Assembly (NCBI GenBank): GCA_029882215.1 | Contig: JAOULC010000006.1 | Coordinates: forward strand, 25,774 to 89,773 | Source of the DNA: Gammaproteobacteria bacterium | GTDB taxonomy: Bacteria > Pseudomonadota > Gammaproteobacteria > SZUA-229 | DNA: 64,000 nucleotides | Direction: 5' to 3' | Part shown: piece by piece, positions 17,853 through 26,847 of the stretch | How the letters are laid out: every line of letters starts with the position of its first letter | Numbering within the stretch: position 1 is the stretch's first letter | Made by a program: the position numbers and the translations under genes | The notes under the pieces: generated by a model | Told to the model about the DNA's origin: nothing | What the model saw: the letters and a program-made list of their open reading frames with translations, nothing else | Databases searched by the model: none

Positions 17853-18701
17853 ATGATTAATAATCTCGCTCAGGTATTAAAACTCCAGTCGCAGTCAGCG
17901 GCTGGTTCTTTCAATATACTTGATCTTGATATGGCATTTAGTATTTTAGACAGTGCCGAAGAGTTACAATTACCCGTCATCATTGGTATTGCCAGTCGTC
18001 ACTTTGATGACATACGCGCACCGCTATTAGTACCCTCAATTTTAAAAGCAATGGAAACTGCAACAATCCCTGTTGCATTACATCTTGATCATGCTGCTCC
18101 CGATCAGCTAGAGATGATTCAAAAAGCACTTGATTTAGGTTTCACCAGTATCATGATTGACGGCTCTCTTTTGCCACTATGTGAAAACATCGCGGTCACT
18201 CAGAAAGTGGTTGAGCTTAGCCACAGCTACAATGCAAGCGTTGAAGGCGAAATTGGCGGTATTGCCGGTGAAGAAGGTGTCGCTGATACCGATCAGGATG
18301 CACCGGAAGAAACACCTTATACTAATGTTGCTGAAGCACAACAATTTATTAATGAAACATCAGTGGATGCACTCGCCATTGCTGTTGGCACTGCTCATGG
18401 TATATACAACTGTGAGCCGCATATTAATTTTGATGTGATCAAAGAAATTTCAGCAATAACTAATATTCCTCTGGTAATGCACGGCGCTACCGGAGTTTCA
18501 GATAAAGCAATACAAATTGCTGTCGAAAATGGCATCAGAAAAATAAATTATTTTTCTGGTTTATTACAAACCGCCATGAATGAAGTCAGACTCTGTAATA
18601 CAACGAGTAATGATTATTTAAGCTTTAAACGTACAATTTCTAACCAATGGAGCAGTGCTATTACAGAACAAATGAAATTATTTTCTAATCTGAGTAAATA
18701 A
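17853..18701 (+). CDS. Class II (zinc) fructose/tagatose-bisphosphate-type aldolase
   Basis: The 282 residues have the FbaA/GatY/KbaY fold with the zinc and substrate landmarks: LHLDHAA near residue 76, VEGEIGGIAGEEGV near 132, VGTAHGIY near 178 and VMHGATG near 208. The family cleaves ketose (bis)phosphates into dihydroxyacetone phosphate and an aldehyde. The late motif is MHGATG and KINYFSG where classical enzymes have LHGGSG and KINV, so it is a divergent branch. Coupled to the upstream kinase, it probably cleaves the phosphorylated acid sugar or its oxidised form. Confidence 0.85.
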   Translation: MINNLAQVLKLQSQSAAGSFNILDLDMAFSILDSAEELQLPVIIGIASRHFDDIRAPLLVPSILKAMETATIPVALHLDHAAPDQLEMIQKALDLGFTSIMIDGSLLPLCENIAVTQKVVELSHSYNASVEGEIGGIAGEEGVADTDQDAPEETPYTNVAEAQQFINETSVDALAIAVGTAHGIYNCEPHINFDVIKEISAITNIPLVMHGATGVSDKAIQIAVENGIRKINYFSGLLQTAMNEVRLCNTTSNDYLSFKRTISNQWSSAITEQMKLFSNLSK

Positions 18702-18815
18702 GTTTTAAAAAAACTTAGCCTAGAGAGTTGTATCATTATAGTATAGCAAGGCAATAAAAATTCGGGCTGGGTTTTCCCAAACCCGATGTAATAACGACCA
18801 ACGAGGAGTCGAAAA

Positions 18816-19958
18816 ATGAAAGAGGATAAGAAGTCAGTCATTATCACGGACGGTGGTAAAAAAGCCACTAATCGTCGCGATTTCATTAAATCAGCGGCCG
18901 CAGTCGGCGGAACAGCAATCTTAGGCGCACCTATGATTGCAAACGCAAAAGCGAAAAGCCAGACCTGGAAAATTCAGACGACCTGGGATGCCGGTACAAC
19001 TGGTTACACTCTGTTCGAAGAATGGTGTAATGGTTTTGCGGAAAAGTCAAACGGCGAACTGAAAGTTAAACCTTTCGCAGCTAAATCAGTTGCAGCTGAT
19101 AACAATGCATTATTTGAAGCTGTTAAAACTGGTGTATTACAAGGTATGAACCCGTTTACTTTGTACTGGGCTGGTAAAATTCCTGCAACAGTATTCCTGT
19201 CATCATACCCTGCCGGTCCTGACCAGCCATCGCAGTGGGACACAATGTTCTACGGTCTTGGCATGTTAGAAATGGCACGTAAGATCTATGCTAAGCAAGG
19301 TCTGGTTTATGTTGGTCCGATTCACCATGATGCAAATATCATCCACTCTAAAAAGCCATTAAACAGCTTAAAAGATTTCGATGGTCTGAAACTACGTGTT
19401 CCAGGCGGCATGGTATCTGAAGTATTCCAGGCATTCGGTGCGAGCACTGTAAGTATTCCTGGTTCAGACATCTTCCCTGCTCTTGAAAAAGGCACAATCG
19501 ATGCAGCTGACTACGTTGGCCCTGCGGTAAACTGGGATCTTGGCTTTGGTCAGGTAACTAACAACATTATGTTTGGACCTCCGGGCATGATGTCTATTTA
19601 CCAGGCAGTTGACGTAATGGATCTGACTGTTAACCAGCGTGCATGGAACCGTCTGTCTCCAGCAATGAAGTCAATGGTTGAAGAGCAGGTTAAATCTTAC
19701 TCACTGAAGCATTACACTACTATTCAGAAGCGTAATGTTGATGCACTGGTTAAGTTCAAAGATTCAGGCAGTGTTGTAAACCGCCTGAGTGCAGAAGACG
19801 TAGCAGAATGGCGTCGTAAAGCGATTCCAATCTGGTACAAATGGGCTAACAAAGATGCAGACTCGAAAGCTGTTTTCAAACTGCAACTTGATTATATGAC
19901 TAACGACATTATGGGTTATTTAACACCAGAAGATCTTAAAGGTCATTCACTTAAGTAA
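18816..19958 (+). CDS. TRAP transporter substrate-binding protein (DctP family)
   Basis: This is a periplasmic solute receptor of 380 residues. The N-terminus has a twin-arginine-type signal (NRRDFIKSAAAVGG at about 24-37), ending near ANAKA, so export through Tat is likely, as for TRAP receptors of the TakP-like, 2-oxoacid-binding kind. The mature part has DFDGLKLRVPGG, SIPGSDIFPALEKGTIDAADYVG and the usual C-terminal helices. A GAGGAG ribosome binding site precedes the ATG. Ligand not deducible; an organic acid is expected from the family. It opens the dctPQM set. Confidence 0.9.
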   Translation: MKEDKKSVIITDGGKKATNRRDFIKSAAAVGGTAILGAPMIANAKAKSQTWKIQTTWDAGTTGYTLFEEWCNGFAEKSNGELKVKPFAAKSVAADNNALFEAVKTGVLQGMNPFTLYWAGKIPATVFLSSYPAGPDQPSQWDTMFYGLGMLEMARKIYAKQGLVYVGPIHHDANIIHSKKPLNSLKDFDGLKLRVPGGMVSEVFQAFGASTVSIPGSDIFPALEKGTIDAADYVGPAVNWDLGFGQVTNNIMFGPPGMMSIYQAVDVMDLTVNQRAWNRLSPAMKSMVEEQVKSYSLKHYTTIQKRNVDALVKFKDSGSVVNRLSAEDVAEWRRKAIPIWYKWANKDADSKAVFKLQLDYMTNDIMGYLTPEDLKGHSLK

Positions 19959-19978
19959 TTTAAGTTAGCTTAAAGTGT

Positions 19979-20024
19979 AATGAGGAGAGCATAGTCTTAT
20001 GCCCTCCTCATTCATATATTTTTT
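19979..20024 (+). terminator. Intra-operon hairpin with T-run between dctP and dctQ
   Basis: AATGAGGAGAGCATA pairs with TATGCCCTCCTCATT (one mismatch) and is followed by ATATATTTTTT. Partial termination here would give more binding protein than membrane subunits. Confidence 0.75.
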
Positions 20025-20042
20025 AGTTTTGGAGATTGTTAG

Positions 20043-20741
20043 ATGAGTGAATTACAAGGCTTCGGTTTTGTCGTACCACACTGGGCGTACTGGAGCTGGC
20101 TAGCTTTGATGCCACTGGTGTTGATGTACCTGATAAAACGTAACGCATCGAATACAGTTGAAGTTCCGCTGACCCCCGATGAGGAACTTGCGCTTGAATT
20201 ATTAGCTCAGGAAGACCCTACACATACAATTGAAGGCAACGCTGTTACCAAAATCATTGACAAAATCAGTGAATTTACCGGTGTTTTTATCGCTTTCTGG
20301 ACCGTAACTGCCGTTGTTGCATACTTCTATGAAGTGGTAATGCGTTATTTGTTTAATATGCCAACAATTTGGGTTCACGAATCCTCTTTCTTGTTATTTG
20401 GTATGCAATATTTAATGACAGGTGCATACGCCATGCTTCATGGTGCTCATGTACGTGTTGATATAATGTACATTAAATTACCACCGCGTGGCCGCGTTGG
20501 TATGGATATCTTTACTTCTGTATTTTTCTTTATCTTTGTCCTCGCACTGATGGGTACATCATGGACATTCTTTATCAGTTCTTTTGAAATGGGTGAGATT
20601 TCTCTTGAGACATGGGGTATCCAGTACTGGCCTGTTAAATTACTGATGTTTGTTGGTGCGTGTCTGCTGACACTGGCCGGCATCTCAAAATTAATAAAAG
20701 ATATTATGTTATATCGTCTAATGGGCGAGGGTAAACAATAA
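20043..20741 (+). CDS. TRAP transporter small membrane subunit (DctQ)
   Basis: The 232 residues have four DctQ-type transmembrane helices between about 75 and 225 (for example FIAFWTVTAVVAYFYEVVMRY and the RVDIMYIKLP loop). An extra N-terminal helix (WSWLALMPLVLMYLI) and a 45-residue acidic linker precede them. Common DctQ proteins have 160-200 residues, so the extension is notable. The final A of the stop overlaps the dctM start. It links the receptor to the large permease. Confidence 0.88.
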   Translation: MSELQGFGFVVPHWAYWSWLALMPLVLMYLIKRNASNTVEVPLTPDEELALELLAQEDPTHTIEGNAVTKIIDKISEFTGVFIAFWTVTAVVAYFYEVVMRYLFNMPTIWVHESSFLLFGMQYLMTGAYAMLHGAHVRVDIMYIKLPPRGRVGMDIFTSVFFFIFVLALMGTSWTFFISSFEMGEISLETWGIQYWPVKLLMFVGACLLTLAGISKLIKDIMLYRLMGEGKQ

Positions 20742-22282
20742 TGAATACTGCTGTTACTAATAGCCAAAATACTGGTAAGTTTGATACCAGTAAATTGTGG
20801 ACCTGGATATTAATCCTGGCCACAGCAAGCTTAAGCTTCGCTGTTATCGTTGAATTAATTAATATTGTTTTCTACGATCCTTACGAAGAAGAATATTTTC
20901 TTTTCCGTACTGCCGGTATGCTGGCTGATATGGACATCAGTGGTCTGACCTGGGTCATGTTTGGCACCCTGTTCGTTGCTCTGATGCTGGGGCTGCCACT
21001 GGCGTTTGTTACCGGTGGTCTGGGTGTTGTTTTCGTCTATCTGGTCGGTGATCAGACAATGCTGAATATCATCCCAAGCCGTATTTTCCCAATGATGACC
21101 AACTCGGATCTGGCCGCTATACCGCTGTTTATCTTTATGGCATCTATGCTGGAACGCGCTGGCCTGATTGAAGAAATGTTTGACGTGGTTTACAAATGGA
21201 TGGGCGGCCTGAATGGTGGCCTTGCTGCAGCAACCATTCTTGCATCGACTATCCTTGCTGCGATGGTGGGTGTTATCGGTGCCGCCGTTGTTACCATGGG
21301 TATCATCGCATTACCGGCTATGCTGAAGCGCGGGTACAATCATGAAATCGCACTGGGTTCGATTATGGCCGGTGGTACCTTAGGTATCCTGATTCCGCCA
21401 TCAATTCTGGCTATTCTTTATGCGGTTGTAGCACAACAATCTGTTGGTGAGCTGTATCTGGGTTCTATCCTGCCGGGTATCCTGTTATCCAGCATGTATA
21501 TCTTCTATGTATTATTTCGTTCATGGAGAAACCCTGACTTAGGGCCTGCAATTCCAAAAGAAGAACGTCTTAGCTTGCTACAGAAACTGATACTGCTACG
21601 TCAGTTGATAGCGCCTTTAATTTTAGTCTTTACCGTTTTAGGTTTACTGTTTGGTGGTATTGCAACACCGGTTGAAGCGGCAGGTATCGGTTCATTTGGT
21701 GCCATTGTAGTGGCTATGATGCATGGCCGTTTCAGCCTGAAAGGTTTGCAAGACGCCTCAGTAAGTACTGCTAAAGCATCAGCAATGGTATTATGGATTA
21801 TCTTCGGTGCCTCTATCTTCGTAGGTTTTTATATCTTACAAGGTGGCCAGGCGTTCATCACTGAAACCATTTTAAGTACCGGTCTGTCATCATACGGTAT
21901 TCTGTTCTTGATGATGGTTTTACTGGTTATTCTGGGTATGTTCCTGGACTGGGTTGGTATCTTATTACTGGCTGTGCCTATCTTTGTACCGATTATTAAG
22001 TCATTAACGTTTGACGGACTGTTTGGTTTACCACCGGTTCCGGGTGACAAAGTCGCGTTATGGTTTGGTGTACTTTACTTAGTGAACATGCAGATGTCAT
22101 TCATCAGCCCGCCATTCGGTTATGCACTGTTCTACTTACGCGGTGTTTGTCCGCCAGAAATCAGTATGGCAACAATCTTCAGATCTGCACTGATCTTCCT
22201 CGGCTTACAAACTGTTGGCTTAATACTATGTGTTCTTCTTCCTGGCATCGTAACTTTCTTACCTAGCCTGGTATATGGGTAA
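20741..22282 (+). CDS. TRAP transporter large permease (DctM)
   Basis: The 513-residue inner-membrane Na+-driven permease has many helices and typical DctM stretches: AIPLFIFMASMLERAG, AGGTLGILIPPSILAILYAVVA, GMFLDWVGILLLAVPIFVPI and MQMSFISPPFGYALFYLRG. It is somewhat longer than the usual 425-450 residues, mostly through an N-terminal extension with an added helix. It forms the transporter with the two preceding genes; a strong terminator follows the stop. Confidence 0.93.
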   Translation: MNTAVTNSQNTGKFDTSKLWTWILILATASLSFAVIVELINIVFYDPYEEEYFLFRTAGMLADMDISGLTWVMFGTLFVALMLGLPLAFVTGGLGVVFVYLVGDQTMLNIIPSRIFPMMTNSDLAAIPLFIFMASMLERAGLIEEMFDVVYKWMGGLNGGLAAATILASTILAAMVGVIGAAVVTMGIIALPAMLKRGYNHEIALGSIMAGGTLGILIPPSILAILYAVVAQQSVGELYLGSILPGILLSSMYIFYVLFRSWRNPDLGPAIPKEERLSLLQKLILLRQLIAPLILVFTVLGLLFGGIATPVEAAGIGSFGAIVVAMMHGRFSLKGLQDASVSTAKASAMVLWIIFGASIFVGFYILQGGQAFITETILSTGLSSYGILFLMMVLLVILGMFLDWVGILLLAVPIFVPIIKSLTFDGLFGLPPVPGDKVALWFGVLYLVNMQMSFISPPFGYALFYLRGVCPPEISMATIFRSALIFLGLQTVGLILCVLLPGIVTFLPSLVYG

Positions 22283-22297
22283 CACTTAAAGAGCCCT

Positions 22298-22336
22298 GCT
22301 CCTCTCTTACAGACTGAGAGAGGAGCACTCTTTTTT
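22298..22336 (+). terminator. Intrinsic terminator after dctM
   Basis: Perfect 11-base stem TGCTCCTCTCT / AGAGAGGAGCA with an eight-base loop, then TTTTTT. The next gene, the reductase, therefore probably has its own promoter. Confidence 0.9.
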
Positions 22337-22457
22337 AAGCCGTCGATTTTTCCACTGTTTAAAAAAGAGTTATCTTGATATTCATCCAGCGAAAAAACAA
22401 CTGCTGTGCTCTTATTAAATCAGAGATAAGCAGCCGTACTACAAAGGACTTTTACAA

Positions 22458-23345
22458 ATGAATATTGGTTTTATTGGTTTAGGTATTATGGGTCGCCCCA
22501 TGTCTTTAAACTTATTAAAGGCAGGCCATAAGGTACATGTTCACGCCCGTCGTGCTGAAATGATGAGCGCACTTTCGGATGCTGGCGCAACAGCCTGTGC
22601 CAGTATCTCAGAGCTCGCCGCTCAGTCAGATATTATTTTCATTTGTGTTTCAGATACAAAAGACGTTGAACAGGTCATCTTAGGTGACAACTGTATTCTT
22701 AGTGCGATTAAAAAAGACAGTGTTGTGGTCGACATGAGTACCATCTCTCCATCGGCAACAAGATCACTGGCAAAAACTTTAGCAGCGCACCAGTGCCACA
22801 TGTTAGACGCACCGGTTTCCGGTGGCGAACAAGGCGCTATTGATGGCACACTTTCTATCATGGTCGGCGGAGAAGAAGCTATATTTAACCGTGTCTTACC
22901 GTTATTTGAAGCCATGGGAAAAAACATTGTTCATATTGGTAGTAACGGTGCAGGTCAGGTTACAAAAACCTGTAATCAGGTTGTCATCGGTCAGGCCATA
23001 GCCGCTATTGGTGAAGCTTTTGTGCTGGCATCGGCATCCGGTGTTGATCCTGCAAAAGTCAGGCAGGCACTGCTGGGTGGTTTTGCCGGCAGTCGTGCAC
23101 TGGAGTCACATGGCCAGCGTATGCTGGACAGAAATTTCAAACCGGGATTTAAAGCACACCTGCATCAAAAAGACATGCGCATTGCGATGGAAACTGCGCA
23201 TGAACTGGGTCTGGCCTTACCTGGAGCCGCTCAGGTAACACAGTATTTAAATGCTGTGGTCGGGCAAGGTAAAGGGGAGAATGACTCTATCTCCATACTC
23301 GAGCTACAGGAGCAACTTTCAGGTATCACCGTTAAAAGTGAATAG
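22458..23345 (+). CDS. GarR-like 3-hydroxyacid dehydrogenase / tartronate semialdehyde reductase
   Basis: The NAD(P)-dependent beta-hydroxyacid dehydrogenase has 295 residues. It has the Rossmann motif GFIGLGIMGRPM at the N-terminus, the substrate loop DAPVSGGEQGAIDGTLSIMVGG at about 116-137, and the catalytic-lysine region GAGQVTKTCNQ near 172. The family interconverts short 3-hydroxy acids and semialdehydes (tartronate semialdehyde/glycerate, 3-hydroxyisobutyrate). Its place after the kinase, aldolase and TRAP genes suggests that it handles a semialdehyde or hydroxyacid intermediate. A homologous domain is fused to the kinase and aldolase in plant and fungal proteins. Confidence 0.88.
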   Translation: MNIGFIGLGIMGRPMSLNLLKAGHKVHVHARRAEMMSALSDAGATACASISELAAQSDIIFICVSDTKDVEQVILGDNCILSAIKKDSVVVDMSTISPSATRSLAKTLAAHQCHMLDAPVSGGEQGAIDGTLSIMVGGEEAIFNRVLPLFEAMGKNIVHIGSNGAGQVTKTCNQVVIGQAIAAIGEAFVLASASGVDPAKVRQALLGGFAGSRALESHGQRMLDRNFKPGFKAHLHQKDMRIAMETAHELGLALPGAAQVTQYLNAVVGQGKGENDSISILELQEQLSGITVKSE

Positions 23346-23383
23346 TTTTTAAAAACATTATTGTTTTAAAAATATAACTAAGG

Positions 23384-23411
23384 GATGACTCACGCAACGC
23401 TGAGAGTCATC
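23384..23411. terminator. Hairpin between convergent genes
   Basis: GATGACTC / GAGTCATC, an eight-base stem with a 12-base loop, lies between the reductase gene and the convergent small gene. No T-run follows, so the terminator call is weak. Confidence 0.35.
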
Positions 23412-23440
23412 ATTTACCAGGCCACAAAGCAGAATCCATT

Positions 23441-23701
23441 TTACTTACCTTTATCAGCACCGCTGACATTAGCAGACTCGTAGATATTTTCTTCCGGCAT
23501 TCCCAGATACAGTCGTTCTTCACTTTCAATCGCCACACATTTTCCTTCGGCTGAAAAAGCTGCAAATTCCTCCCGGCTTTTTGCCAGATGAACAGGATGA
23601 TGACAGTGCTGACAGAATTTTATACTGGCTGAGTTGGTGCTTTCTAGCTCATCCCATTTTTTCGGACATTCATAAGAAAACAGACAGCTGATCTTATTCA
23701 T
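23441..23701 (-). CDS. Small cysteine-rich protein, putative zinc ribbon
   Basis: The 86 residues contain ECPKKWDEL, then FCQHCHHPVHLAKSREEF and a GKCVAIE segment. This pattern, CPKKW...FCxxCxxxVH...GxCVA, recurs in small uncharacterised bacterial proteins, and its cysteines and histidines look like a zinc site. There is no signal peptide or membrane helix. The ATG follows AAGGAGAAG, a strong ribosome binding site, which supports real translation. Function unknown. Confidence 0.7.
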   Translation of the reverse strand: MNKISCLFSYECPKKWDELESTNSASIKFCQHCHHPVHLAKSREEFAAFSAEGKCVAIESEERLYLGMPEENIYESANVSGADKGK

Positions 23702-23780
23702 TTACTTCTCCTTAAAAAAACATCCGCATGCATACTGCATTGGTGAGTGAAGTCCCCTGCAATCTGCTTAAGCTCATTTG

Positions 23781-24506
23781 TTACTTATCCGGTCTTTTGT
23801 ACCAGAACCAGCAAAATTTTCGGTAGCGAATAACAAAAGGAAAGACAATAAGCATCAACAGCAGAATGCCCTGTTTACCCATGCTAAACCATTGCATTTT
23901 TCTGCCGGATGAGAGCACCGGATAATCTGTAATAATAGAAAAATGCTGGCCACGTTTTTTGCCAATACGATGCAGTGCCCTGGAAAACCAGATCTCCTCA
24001 CTGGCATAAACCTTTTCACTAAACCCACCGCTGTGTTCAAAGTCCTCTCGCGAGCAAAAAATAAAACAACCTGCGGCCAGCCCTAACTTTACCGACACCC
24101 AGGTCCAGACTTTTAAACCCCACAGGCCAACTCTGTTTATCGGAATATCAAAATTAACAACCGCTCCACCGCCACTACAATCTCCGGACTGTAATAGTTT
24201 CAGAGATTCAGCCAGTAAAGCCTCAGGCACTATGGTATCCGCATCAAGAAAAATAAGATATTGCCCCTGTGCTGCACGGGCACCGGTGTTTCGTGCCCGT
24301 GAAATCTGATTATAAGACTCTGTCACGACGACCGCACCCAGTGAGTTCGCACAGGCCGCAGTCGCATCGGAAGAATTATTATCACAGACAATAATTTCAC
24401 CCTGTAAAGGCATTTTCAGCATGGCCTGTTTTAATGCAGCAAGCGTTGCTGGTAACCAGTCGGCTTCGTTATAAGCTGGAATCACAACGGAGTAATCAAT
24501 GTTCAT
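23781..24506 (-). CDS. Family 2 glycosyltransferase
   Basis: The 241-residue GT-A enzyme has the opening VVIPAYNEADWLPATL, the nucleotide-binding DNNSSDAT, RARNTGARAAQGQYLIFLD and the metal-binding DADT motif near residue 94. One hydrophobic helix near the C-terminus (ILLLMLIVFPFVIRY) probably ties it to the inner membrane. The start is set at ATG 24506; a TTG two codons earlier is also open. The acceptor and product are unknown; lone members often act on lipids or surface glycans. Confidence 0.85.
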   Translation of the reverse strand: MNIDYSVVIPAYNEADWLPATLAALKQAMLKMPLQGEIIVCDNNSSDATAACANSLGAVVVTESYNQISRARNTGARAAQGQYLIFLDADTIVPEALLAESLKLLQSGDCSGGGAVVNFDIPINRVGLWGLKVWTWVSVKLGLAAGCFIFCSREDFEHSGGFSEKVYASEEIWFSRALHRIGKKRGQHFSIITDYPVLSSGRKMQWFSMGKQGILLLMLIVFPFVIRYRKFCWFWYKRPDK

Positions 24507-24563
24507 AAGCAATTTTCCGAAACCCTCTGCTGTTATAAATACAAATTAACTTGCCAGTGCGTC

Positions 24564-25052
24564 TTACAAACGCTTACGGTAAAACGCTAAATCCTCAGCA
24601 CTAAACACACAAGCAATAATTGATGCAAAATCCTTTTCGAAAACCCTCATTACTTTAACGGCAATATCAGCGGCCTGTTCTTTCGGGTAGCCATAAACAC
24701 CGCTACTGATAGCCGGAAATGCAATCGTTTTAATATCACCCTGTGCCAGAGCCACTTCAAATGAACGGCGATAACAACTTTCTAATAAACCGGCTTCCTG
24801 CCCGGTACCGCCCTGCCAGACCGGACCAACGGTATGAATCACATAGCGCGCAGGCAGCTTAAAACCGGGGGTGATTTTTGCATCACCAGTGTCACATCCA
24901 TTGAGAGATTTACATGCCTTAAGTAACTGCACTCCAGCCGCCTGATGTATTGCGCCATCAACACCGCCACCGCCGAGTAAAGTGTTATTTGCGGCATTAA
25001 CAATGGCATCAACATCCAGTTGACTAATATCGGCCTGAATAATCTTTATCAT
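24564..25052 (-). CDS. Macrodomain protein, probable O-acetyl-ADP-ribose deacetylase (YmdB-like)
   Basis: The 162-residue macro fold starts [20 protein letters not shown] and continues with the ADP-ribose loop [17 protein letters not shown]. The second loop, [13 protein letters not shown], is also complete. The length agrees with E. coli YmdB (177), which removes acetyl or ADP-ribose groups. The open frame extends 29 codons upstream, but that part has no family likeness. The ATG at 25052 has GAGGG just before it. Confidence 0.9.
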   Translation of the reverse strand: MIKIIQADISQLDVDAIVNAANNTLLGGGGVDGAIHQAAGVQLLKACKSLNGCDTGDAKITPGFKLPARYVIHTVGPVWQGGTGQEAGLLESCYRRSFEVALAQGDIKTIAFPAISSGVYGYPKEQAADIAVKVMRVFEKDFASIIACVFSAEDLAFYRKRL

Positions 25053-25164
25053 ACAACCCTCAACTACCGGCCTTGCCGATTTTAGTATTAGATAGCGCGA
25101 CTTAAGCCGTCCAACAGGGCTTATAAAAAGCCACGCCACAGTGCCGACGGTTTATCTGTAGCAC

Positions 25165-26670
25165 TCAGGTTCCACAAAAAGTTTGATGCACAACCTCTCC
25201 AGCGGCTGGTGGCAGCATATATTTATCCATGCCTGACTGATAGCTAAAAGGGTTTTGTAACAGCGCATGTAGTGCATGGAACGCGCTAAAGTCATTATGA
25301 TCTTCAGCGGCTCTGATTACCGCTTCTATCTGATGATTGCGGGGTATGTACACTGGATTGACAGACAGCATGCTAAACTGTCTTTCATGATCACTCTGGG
25401 TTTCTGCGCTTAAACGCTGGCGCCAGCGAAGCAGCCATGCAGACATTGTGTCCGCATCACTAAATAACGCTAACAGCTGCACATCTCTGTCACCCGGTTC
25501 GCTATCCAGCTGAGACAAATAATAAAATGTCAGATGAAAATCAGCCCGACCTTGTGCCATGATGTCTAATAGCGACTGCAGCAGCGCCGTATCATCTTCT
25601 GCCAGCTTTATAGCCGCCTCGGGCATTGCTCTGGCGCTTAAACCACATTTTGCTCTGAAGCCTGCCAGCCACTCATTGGCATAAAGATCAGCATAGCGTT
25701 GCAGTATATCCTCTGCCAGTTTCACTGCCTGATCCGGCTCATCAGCAAATAATGGTAATAAGGCCTCTGCCAGGCGCGATAAATTCCACACGCCAATATT
25801 CGGCTGATTGTTATAGGCATAACGACCCTGCCGGTCAATCGAGCTGTATACCATGTCATGCTGAAAGAAATCCATAAAGGCACAGGGACCATAATCAATG
25901 GTCTCACCGGCAACCGACATATTATCCGTGTTCATCACCCCATGAATAAACCCCAACTGCATCCATTTTGCAATCAGACCGGCCTGACGTATCACTACCG
26001 CTTCAAATAAAGCGAGATAGCGATTACCTGCCGCCGTCAGTTCAGGGTAATTACGCTCGATAACATAATCGGCCAGCTTCTTAACCGACAACTGATCGCC
26101 CTGCCTGGCAAAATATTCAAAACTGCCGACACGAATAAAGCTGGAGGCGACACGGGTAATCACACCACCCGGTGACAATTTTTCCCTTGCTACATCTTCA
26201 CCGGTAGTCACCGCCGCCAGTGCCCGTGTAGTCGGCACTCCCAGCTTGTGCATTGCCTCACTGAGCAGGTATTCGCGTAACACCGGCCCCAGTGCAGCTC
26301 GACCATCGCCATTGCGTGAGTATCGCGTAGGTCCTGAGCCTTTTAACTGAAGATCCAGCGAGTGGCCATCAGCCACTTCAACTTCACCCAGATAAATAGC
26401 GCGTCCGTCACCTAGCTGCGGATTAAAGCCGCCAAACTGATGCCCGGCATAAGCCATGGCCAGTGGCTCACAGCCCTCATGAATAAGGTTGCCGGAAAAA
26501 ATACCGGCAAGAACAGTTTCATCAAGCCCCTCAGCCGGTACTCCGAGCTGCTGAGCCAGAGCATGGTTAAATATGATCAGTTCAGGCTGTGTCACCGGAG
26601 TGGGTTTACATTTGTCATAAAACCCCTCACCCAGTGCCAGATATCTGTTTTTGAAGACAAGGTTTATCAA
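25165..26670 (-). CDS. selO: Protein adenylyltransferase SelO (YdiU)
   Basis: SelO is a pseudokinase-fold enzyme that transfers AMP to protein hydroxyl groups. The 501 residues (E. coli about 478) include YAGHQFGGFNPQLGDGRA, LQLKGSGPTRYSRNGDGRA, LREYLLSEAMHKLGVPTTRALA and the GVMNTDNMSVAGETIDYGPCAF stretch with its catalytic Asn/Asp. The C-terminus ends in FCGT, placing a cysteine where eukaryotic members have selenocysteine. It is a stand-alone gene facing away from the reductase region. Confidence 0.95.
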   Translation of the reverse strand: MINLVFKNRYLALGEGFYDKCKPTPVTQPELIIFNHALAQQLGVPAEGLDETVLAGIFSGNLIHEGCEPLAMAYAGHQFGGFNPQLGDGRAIYLGEVEVADGHSLDLQLKGSGPTRYSRNGDGRAALGPVLREYLLSEAMHKLGVPTTRALAAVTTGEDVAREKLSPGGVITRVASSFIRVGSFEYFARQGDQLSVKKLADYVIERNYPELTAAGNRYLALFEAVVIRQAGLIAKWMQLGFIHGVMNTDNMSVAGETIDYGPCAFMDFFQHDMVYSSIDRQGRYAYNNQPNIGVWNLSRLAEALLPLFADEPDQAVKLAEDILQRYADLYANEWLAGFRAKCGLSARAMPEAAIKLAEDDTALLQSLLDIMAQGRADFHLTFYYLSQLDSEPGDRDVQLLALFSDADTMSAWLLRWRQRLSAETQSDHERQFSMLSVNPVYIPRNHQIEAVIRAAEDHNDFSAFHALHALLQNPFSYQSGMDKYMLPPAAGEVVHQTFCGT

Positions 26671-26847
26671 TGGTCATCTCGAATAAGGTAAAAATTGAAA
26701 CTTAAGTTTAGCTTAACTTTGCTGATGAAATGCCTGCAAAAACATGTGGAAACCCTGTCTTAGAATCATCGATTAAACCTGTAGCATATTTTGCTTCTGA
26801 GGCTGATCGTTTAGCTCACTTGATTAATCCACGTAAAGTACACTATC

